Positions 56,423 through 64,000 of a stretch of DNA of 64,000 bases are shown here, piece by piece. Under the pieces are notes generated by a model that made no database searches, was not told the DNA's origin, and saw nothing but the letters and a program-made list of their open reading frames with translations. A program made the position numbers and the translations under genes. This stretch comes from Orcinus orca (taxonomy: Eukaryota > Chordata > Mammalia > Artiodactyla > Delphinidae). Position 1 is the first letter of the stretch; each line of letters opens with the position of its first letter. Where the stretch lies: the NCBI RefSeq assembly GCF_937001465.1, contig NC_064565.1:43804089-43868088 (forward strand). Direction: 5' to 3'.

Positions 56423-56900
56423 AGGTGGATGGACCTAGAGTCTGTAATACAGAGTGAAGTACGTCAGAAAGAGAAAAACAAATACTGTATGCTAACACAT
56501 ATATACGGAATCTAAAAAAAAAAAATGGTCATGAAGAGCCTAGGGATAAGACGGGAATAAAGACGCAGACCAACTAGAGAATGGACTTGAGGACACGGGG
56601 AGGGGGAAGGGTAAGCTGGGACAAAGTGAGAGAGTGGTAGTGTATATATGGACATATATACACTACCAAATGTAAAATAGATAGCTAGTGGGAAGCAGCG
56701 GCATAGCACAGGGAGATCAGCTTGGTGCTTTGTGACCAGCTAGAAGGGTGGGATGGGGAGAGTGGGAGGGAGGGAGACACAAGAGAGAGGAGATATGGGG
56801 GTATATGTATATGTATAACTGATTCACTTCGTTATAAAGCAGAAACTAACACACCATTGTAAAGCAATTATACTCCAATAAAAATGTTAAAAAAAAAACA
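56423..56900 (+). mobile_element. Young 5'-truncated L1
   Basis: Begins at AGGTGGATGGACCTAGAGTC in the ORF2 tail. The tail frame ends HIYGI and a stop at 56513-56515. The full 3'UTR, CCAATAAAAATGTTAAAAAA and an A tail follow. The 77-codon frame starting at 56282 is mostly flank. Confidence 0.88.
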
Positions 56901-56904
56901 CAGT

Positions 56905-59900
56905 ATGTCTAACATCTTTTTTCTTCATCATGTACTAAGCTCGTATCACACTACTTATATTTAATTTTCTGCTGTCTTAAAAATATTCAAACGTACATTT
57001 ATCTAAGACCAAGAGTTGTATCATCTTTCTAGAGCCTTCCTCAAACACCATGTAGTGCACTGAATAATACTGAATAACTAAGTCCTGTATAATTGCCAGA
57101 AATTGTCCATACTAAATATACATCTCTAAGATTTCTTGGATTTTTTTCTTTTTTATTCCACTGTTTGCTTGTACCTTTAGTAAAACCCTAATATTATTCA
57201 TTGGAAAATTTGTTCATAATAAATTATGAAATCATCCTTCAAATGAGGTGATGACCTCCTAACTGAATATACAGGTGATTGAACAGGAAACAAGAGAAGA
57301 AAAATTTTATTACAGGTGCTATTATTAAAATAAGGAAAATCGATCCTGCCTGTTCAAGCACTTTTGTATTCAATACGGAACTTTTACATAGGTGTGAATA
57401 TTATGGAAAAGAAGCAAAACACAAATTATGAAATCTACTATTTCCTTTGAAGTGTGCTTTCATCTAAGAAAGTGGTTGAGAATAAAATACTTTTAAAGTT
57501 TGTATCCAGATATTTTTAAAAATCAAAGTGCAAAAAGGTGGAGAGTTGTTTGTGTTTTACTTGTCACCGCTGGTTGTATGCATTTTTTGTAAACATCTGT
57601 ACAAGACTGGTGATCCTACTCTAAGTCAATTTTTAAAAGCTCCAAAAATTTCCCATGAAATATGCGCCATAAGGCCAAAGAACACCAACACTTTAGGTCC
57701 CCCACACACCCCCGCTTTATCCTCCCCTTGGCACTCTGCTAGTTTTCTCCAAGGGTAAAACATCCTCAGTGCTTCACTGCAGCTATTAAATGACTTTCTG
57801 TGGCTCTAAAATGTCAATGCCAGCAAAGCATTAACCTCTAAAAGATGCTTCTTCAGTTTCTCAGTTGCTCACGCCTTTCATTCCTGATGCTCTCTATCCC
57901 AAAGATTTCTGAACTAACTACCTCTAAAGCACATATTTACTGAAAACAGTTGAAAAGTGAATGTTTAAAAAAAAACAAAAAAAGCCTGTCACCCTCCATA
58001 AGAATCTTTGTAGCTTCCCTTTGCTGTGCAGCCCTGACATTTCAGTAATTGCTTCAACCTTAGTGCCACCAGGCTTTGTGCCTTCCCTAGATGAAACATT
58101 TACTAGACTTCTTATTTTAGAAGTTCTCCGCTTTGATTACTAAGGCACTAAGTTTCTCCTCTGCCCTGGCCAAGGCTGCTTTTAGCCTGTCAGCATGTCT
58201 GAATCAAGTTTTTTTCTCAGTGAAAATGGAATACCCATGGTGAAAAGTGGTTTCTTCATTTCCTGTCTTCTTCTAAGGCTCAGTCTGGTGAGCTAAATTT
58301 ACTTGTGGAAGTTTTTGTTTCTTCTTCTGCTTTTTTCTTTGTTTCTGTTTTTTTTTTTTTTTTTTTTTTTGAAGAGGCTGATTGGCATTTTGTAATAACT
58401 GCAAAGCTGGTGGAAAAATGTTTATAATAAGTACCTGTGAAATTTAGTAGCTTCTTTATAAGATTTGTTGACAATCAAGATTGTTTCAAATTGAAATAAA
58501 ACACTGTAAGGAATTATAAACACTTAGGGAGGAAATACACCAAAATTAAAGGAAAGAACAAGAAGTCACCCCTATCATCTTTCAGTGCACCAAACACTTT
58601 TCAGTGTTTCTGAGTGTTACCTGTTCCCGTGAGAGGTGGTGGCACAAGGAAGGGAGTGGAGAGGACTTAGATGCTGTACATTTCAAGAATAGTAGATTTT
58701 CTAGAGCAATCTAATGCAATCCTCTAATAATTTTGAGGGTAATAAGAGATGAGATTGAGATACTAGTTAAGCAACTAGTTATCTGATTAAGGGCATGGTT
58801 ACAAAACCTCTAATGGCAACAGTAATTTAGAAAATTTAAAATTTTGAAAATTACTTGAGTATTTTATTCATACTCCTTCATACGACTTTATTTTTATTCA
58901 TGACTATTTTCACATGCAATCAGGTAAACATTCTGCACCAGGCTTCAGGGAAGGGATAAGCACTGTAAAAGAAAGAGGAAACAAGAATAGAAGTCCATTC
59001 TTGGGTTTTGAATTTCATAACCTAGGCTACAGACAAATAATAAGCATTCAAGCTATGAGCAATAGATTTCAGATATCATAAAGAATCTTGGCAAAGTTTC
59101 CCTGCCACAAACTCTACTTCTTATTCCTACCCTATTCTTGACTGTAAGGGGAAGCAGATTGAGGGCTAGTGAGGGTGGAGAAAAGGGCTTAAATTCTAAA
59201 CTTAGTGATTCAATTTATTTACCAAGCTTATATACTAAGGTGTGAGCCCAGAAATTACTACATGATACTTCTAAGCCAAAGGGGCTTCAGACAGCCTCTC
59301 AGAATTACTCCATACCCTGGCATTGCCCAGGATCGGTGGGTCTATTCTTGTGTACTTCAGGGTAGCAAGTGAGTAGTACAGCCATTTCTGCCCTCTTTTG
59401 TTACACTTGAGAGGAACAGAAGTGTAGGACAGAAAAGGAATAGATTCCAAGAATGCTTAAGGCCAAAAATAGGGCCCACTCAGCTTATACTTTGTGAGTT
59501 CCATTGGTTGCCAGTGAGCACAGATACTAAGATAAACTAGGTGTGCTCACCCAAGTTTTGTGCTACCTAGCCCACCTCTTAACCTGAAATCTCAGGAATT
59601 AAAGATGAATAAATGGTCAAGGGTAGTAATTCTAAAATGTCTTGACTGAGAATCCTCAATCCAGTGAGAGGTGGAGTGAGAAATCATACTAAAATTTAAG
59701 TGTTACCAGAAAATAAAGTTATATTTTCTTCTCTGAGTTAGTGAACTAAGACTACATCATCATTTGTTTATACAGCGGCAAGCAAAATTCCTTGGCGTAT
59801 GTATAATATAGAACCATTACTTCAAATTATGTCTAAAACCAAAACTGAGAGACTGTTCTAAGAACAATCTTAATATCAGAAGAAAAAAACAAAATCTTTA

Positions 59901-60395
59901 TATAATTTTCAGAAGCGTAGAGGTAATATATTAGATTCACTGCTAGTCCTAGTCTAACCAAAGAGAAGATGATAGCTATTTCCTTTCTTTTTGGCAGAAA
60001 TTTTGAGTTCACAATACATAAAGAAGTCAGAAGTGTTCTCCTTTGTACTAAATCTCCTATTTTTGTTTCCAACTCTATTAGGCTGTGGACAAATGCAGCA
60101 ATAAAGTATTATCATCATGGTTTTCTATTTCCTCCCTTATCACTGCTTTCTTCTCTTCCTTGTTTGTTTTTATTTCTATTGCATTTGTATGTATCATCTT
60201 TATCTTACTTCCTGCTCATTCAGTTTCTACATTTCTTTCTTCTCCCTCCTGTCTTCTCATAAATCAACAAGATAAATGTAAAAATATAGCACAGAACAAA
60301 ATGGATTTAGATACAAGATCACTTATTTTTTGATAAGCTAAATAAACCTTCTCCACTTACATTAATTACTTTAAATAAATGACTACAAATTATTA
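56905..60395. other. Unassigned sequence
   Basis: No exon, RNA gene or named repeat. A run of 23 T lies at 58348-58370. The frames at 57528, 57961, 58280, 59833, 59969 and 60085 are short, overlap on both strands and have no motifs. Confidence 0.4.
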
Positions 60396-60596
60396 ACAAA
60401 TTGTTGATAAAAATATAAAATGAAAGCATGAAGAAATACTCAATCTCATTCATAGTTTAAGGACAGCAAATCAGTGAAAGATATTAATTTTTATATACCA
60501 GAATTGAAAAATTTTAACATCAGTGAAATTATTCACTTAAAATAACTTACAATTTTACTTGTCAATTATATATACCTCATTAAAACTGAAAGTTGG

Positions 60597-60809
60597 GGCT
60601 TCCCTGGTGGCGCAGTGGTTGTGAGTCCGCCTGCCTATGCAGGGGACACGGGTTCGTGCCCCGGTCCGGGAAGATCCCACATGCCGCGGAGCAGCTGGGC
60701 CTGTGAGCCATGGCTGCTGAGCCTGTGCGTCCGGAGCCTGTGCTCCGCAACAGGAGAGGCCACAATGGTGAGAGGCCCGCGTACCGCAAAAAAAAAAAAA
60801 AAAAAACAC
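60597..60809 (+). mobile_element. CHR-2-like SINE
   Basis: GGCTTCCCTGGTGGCGCAG through GCGTACCGC and an A tail of about 20. The flanking duplication CTGAAAGTTGG (60586-60596, 60810-60820) is perfect over 11 bases. A clean insertion into the old L1. Confidence 0.96.
60608..60660 (+). promoter_or_regulatory. Internal RNA polymerase III promoter
   Basis: A box TGGCGCAGTGG (60608-60618) and B box GGTTCGTGCC (60651-60660), one base from the ideal B box. Confidence 0.65.
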
Positions 60810-61484
60810 CTGAAAGTTGGCAAGACCTAGTTCAGGTTAAGTAAGGGATGGAGAAATAGACATACACATATTCTTTGGTGGAAGAGTAAATTGATGCAAC
60901 ATTTTTTGGCAATATCTATCCAACTTATGAAAAATGCAGAAATTCCTAAATTCAGCAACTCCAGGTCCAGGAATTTACCTCAAAGATGTATTTTCAAATT
61001 AATGACAAGGTATATGAAAAAGGATATCTATTATTATATAATATTTTATATATTGCAAAACTAAAAACTCCAGTGTCCTCCAGTAGAGCACTGACTGGTT
61101 GAATTAAATGCTTGGTGACTTTATAAAGGTGCGATATGTGCTGCTATGAAAAGCTTTCCACAGTTATTATTATGAGAAAAATAATCAAGGTGTTATATTT
61201 GTATGATGTGATGCCTTTTCTATAAGTACAAAGAATATATATGTATACCTAGGATTGAATAAATAAAAATCTAAATGAAGATAGACATGGAGTTAGATGT
61301 TGTTATATGACAATAATTTTTCAGAAAGATATATGAGAATTGGTAATAGCAGTTAACTTTGGTGAAAAAGACAGAGGGCTGGGATGAAGGAGATCAGACT
61401 CTAATTTTGTGTTTTTATTAACTATTTGAGCATTCTGTGCATGTGTATGTATCCCTTTTTCCTGTCAAAAGCGGTTGTCTGAGC

Positions 61485-62080
61485 TGGGACATTAATGCAC
61501 ATTTTCATTTTAAACTTTTCTGTATTAAATAAAACCACATAAATGTCATTTTTTAAATGAAAAAAATAACCAATTTCTACCTCATGTCTCTCATGCAGTT
61601 TGAAGTATAAGTTTTTAAACAATAGAATCTTTAGTACAATCTCATTTGGGGCCCTGCACTGAAATTAACTTTTTATGGTTTTCAACACTTCTCTTTTTTA
61701 TCATTCTTCTAGATTCTTTTAATATAAACCATTTTGTACATTCTTCCTGTCCTCATTCTGACCAGAAATTGCCCAGACACACCACATGCATGCCTAATAT
61801 TTACATGGAATTACTGTTAGCTAGAACTATTTGATGTACACTAAAATGTTGGTAATTGATAAATTTTTATGTATCATTCTTCCAGAAGTTTGCATTTTAA
61901 AGACAAAAATGATTAATAACTCATATTGTCTGTTTTGGTAGAATTTTAGATATGAGTTATGTGTTGAAAAGGTATGTGTGTTTTAGAGGGAATTCCCATT
62001 TTCCCTGAAATGGGGTCATATAAGAATGGCATAGTCAGTTTAGGAGTAACAAACAGGGTCCTTACAGGTCAGAAAAGGGT
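61485..62080. other. Unassigned sequence
   Basis: No gene or family recognised; frames at 61422 and 61646 lack motifs. Confidence 0.4.
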
Positions 62081-62084
62081 AAGA

Positions 62085-62365
62085 TTTTGCTAAAGTACAA
62101 TAACAAAATGCAAAAATGTCACTGGCTTAATACAATAAAGCTTGTCAAATGAACTCTCTTGACAGTGATGGCAGGAAATAGTCGGCTGCAGAACTGAGCC
62201 AAGATAGTTCCTTGTGTCCATAGACATAACCAACACATTCCTCTCCCACTCACATTTCATTGGCTAACACAGTCACATGGCAAGCCTAACTCTAAAAGGC
62301 ATGGGAGTGCAATTTTCCTTCCATAATGGGAAGAGAACAGGATATTGGAAACAGTAGAAATGTTT
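62085..62365 (-). mobile_element. MaLR-like LTR fragment
   Basis: TGTCACTGGCTTAATACAATAAAGCTTG, TTTCATTGGCTAACACAGTCACATGGC, AAGGCATGGGAGTGCAATTTTCC: reverse LTR text of the same kind as 2360-2780 and 28990-29290. Confidence 0.6.
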
Positions 62366-62644
62366 ACTAAAATGGTCTTTTATTTAACCTACCAAATTCT
62401 ATTTCCAAATATTTGAAAACTAGTAGTAGAAGAAACTTAGCACAAAAATTATCATATTAAAAGACTTTTTAGTCCTATTTGCTTTGCTAAATTATTCCAA
62501 CTTTTCTCAATCTCTATTAAAAACTCTATTTCTAAACTTTTAATTGATTTTTCTTTATTTTTTTTCTGAACTCTTCTTTGAAAGCTAGAAGTTAATCCAT
62601 ATAGTAAAGCAAAGACGGAAAATAGAATAGTAATAGGATAGCAA

Positions 62645-62845
62645 GTATTCAAGGCAGATCCAGATTCAAATCTCAGCTCTAAAATTTATTAGCTGTGTGG
62701 TCTTGGACCCATTAATTAATCTCTCAGAATCTGGTTTCCTCAGCTAAAGTTTGGAATGACCTATTACTAGGGTTTTACAAAGGCCAACTAATGTTTATGA
62801 GTTCTTAACCCAGCCTAGTACGTAGTAAGTACTCATTAAATGAAC
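62645..62845 (+). mobile_element. MIR SINE, nearly complete
   Basis: GATCCAGATTCAAATCTCAGCTC, TTATTAGCTGTGTGGTCTTGG, TGGTTTCCTCAGCTAAAG and the 3' end AGTACGTAGTAAGTACTCATTAAATG. One of the best MIR copies here. Confidence 0.9.
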
Positions 62846-62849
62846 TGAC

Positions 62850-63920
62850 TTCAGAGATGGGCACATATATAGGGCAGTGACATTTTTTTCCCCTTGTTTT
62901 CACTGTAAAGAATTCTATGCATAGAGGGGAAGAATGCAAGTTCATTTATGTTATTCATTGAAAATTCGACTTGAGCCTGTGAAGAGATGGTAATTAGTAG
63001 CTAAAGTGTTAGGAGTGTATTGCCTTTCTATTAAAAACTGAGCCAACGGCACACAATTTTTAAGTTATGGGTTTGATACAGTTACTACAAAGACAATTCT
63101 GATTCTCAAGTGTCTCTTTTTAAAAATTCACTGCTGTGGTTTAATTCTTCAAGTGCACATACCATATTATTAGTAATTGGATTTTAAAACTTCAGTAAAA
63201 TGGAATATAAAATACAGTTCATATAAAGCATCTTTTAACTTTATCTCCCATGATATACAAGAAAGATTTTTTAAATAGTACATTTATTTCAGTATATTCT
63301 TATGAGCAGTATATTCTTATGATCTCAATGTAAGTCCCAAATGCATTGCTATGTTCAATTTTTATATTATAAGGTAATCTGGAAGGCAAAGCTAACCTGT
63401 ATATCTCCAGGCTCACAGTAAAAAGAAAAGGTGTAATTTCTCATGAGTGATGGTTTTACTAGAGACTGCAGTTTTCGTAAAACATCTGGATTACAATAGC
63501 TAAAATGGTTTCGATTTTTCTTAGATGTAAATATAATATCCATACGTAGCATAACAGGATTTTCAGCTTTTCTTTCTTTTTGTCAGCCCCTGTAGTCACT
63601 AAATAAATCAAGAACTGTTTACATTTTGTTCACTGTTCAGCTTCATTTCCATCTAGTTTAACATGTGTGGTGAATGTAATGTATTCATTTTTCCAGAAAA
63701 TTTTCTGTTCTTCTGACACCATGCATGATTCAGCAAAACACCCTCAGAGTCAATGATAGCTTTGGTGAACTGCCCTTCTATCTCAGTCTGAATACCATAA
63801 TAGTCTTACAAAGTAGCTGGCATTTTTTCTCTTCCATGCCAGTGATCCATTATATAATGTTTCCATACAGCTTATATCTTAAATCACATCTTCTTTACTA
63901 GCATCATCTTCTTTTGGACA
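62850..63920. other. Unassigned sequence
   Basis: AT-rich; no gene or family recognised. Confidence 0.4.
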
Positions 63921-63923
63921 GAC

Positions 63924-64000
63924 TTTTTTTTTTTTTTTGCGGTACGTGGGCCTCCCACTGCTGTGGCCTCTCCCGCTGAGGAGCACAGGCTCTGGGCGCG
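63924..64000 (-). mobile_element. CHR-2-like SINE, cut by window end
   Basis: A T-run, then GCGGTACGTGGGCCTCCCAC and GAGGAGCACAGGCTC; the copy continues beyond the window. Confidence 0.93.

Larger units (their letters stand above)
60400..61480 (+). mobile_element. Old L1 3' end (L1ME type) with nested SINE
   Basis: Left part: CATGAAGAAATACTCAATCTCATTC and AATTGAAAAATTTTAACATC. Right part after the SINE: GTGGAAGAGTAAATTGATGCAAC, TTTTTGGCAATATCTATCC, CTCCAGGTCCAGGAATTTACC, CTCCAGTAGAGCACTGACTGG. This is the order of an old ORF2 terminus and 3'UTR. Confidence 0.7.

Noticed and set aside
56423..56900. Target duplication for this L1
   Set aside because: AAGAACACTA before and AAAAACACAG after share too few bases beyond the A tail to be called.

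Overview
This 64 kb window is mammalian nuclear DNA and almost certainly comes from a cetacean. It is AT-rich, has no recognisable protein-coding exon, and is built from interspersed repeats of several ages. The strongest taxonomic clue is the set of near-consensus tRNA-derived SINEs of the CHR type (starting GGGCTTCCCTGG, with tRNA-like A and B boxes and a poly(A) tail). Six are short CHR-2-like copies and two are longer CHR-1-like copies. CHR SINEs belong to whales, hippos and ruminants. The ruminant hallmarks BovB and Bov-tA are absent over 64 kb, so a whale or dolphin is the best reading. That is inference; no alignment was run.

Layout. 1-9.6 kb: old L2, MIR, an L1 fragment and several LTRs, including a heavily deleted ERV-L-like provirus at 7.7-9.0 kb. 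9.95-12.13 kb: a full-length ORF1-only L1 derivative (HAL1-like) on the minus strand, bounded by a perfect 15-bp target-site duplication. 13.06-13.92 kb: a young 5'-truncated L1 with its own duplication. 14-19 kb: L2, MIR, L1 3' ends and a hAT-like transposon. 20.1-21.2 kb: a decayed ERV-L pol fragment with an internal 88-bp tandem duplication. 21.6-24.5 kb: LTRs and a 1-kb L2. 24.5-44.8 kb: mostly unassigned AT-rich sequence with scattered MIR, L2, LTR and SINE copies, an L1 at 38.8-40.1 kb, and a perfect 17-bp-stem hairpin at 43.85 kb. 44.9-53.2 kb: an almost continuous block of old minus-strand L1 sequence into which SINEs and a younger L1 have inserted. 53.5-64 kb: young L1 3' ends, SINEs, one older L1ME-like element and unassigned sequence. 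The window ends inside a CHR SINE.

No gene works together with another here. The biology is a layered record of retrotransposition: L2/MIR first, then MaLR/ERV-L and old L1/HAL1, then CHR SINEs and the last L1 subfamily. Most long open frames lie inside repeats or are chance frames. I found no convincing new biological system. The observations most worth checking are the HAL1-like ORF1/ORF2-tail fusion, the perfect hairpin, the duplicated ERV-L pol segment and a 3'-truncated L1 insertion. Family names are from memory of repeat consensus sequences, and boundaries without a visible duplication are accurate to tens of bases.
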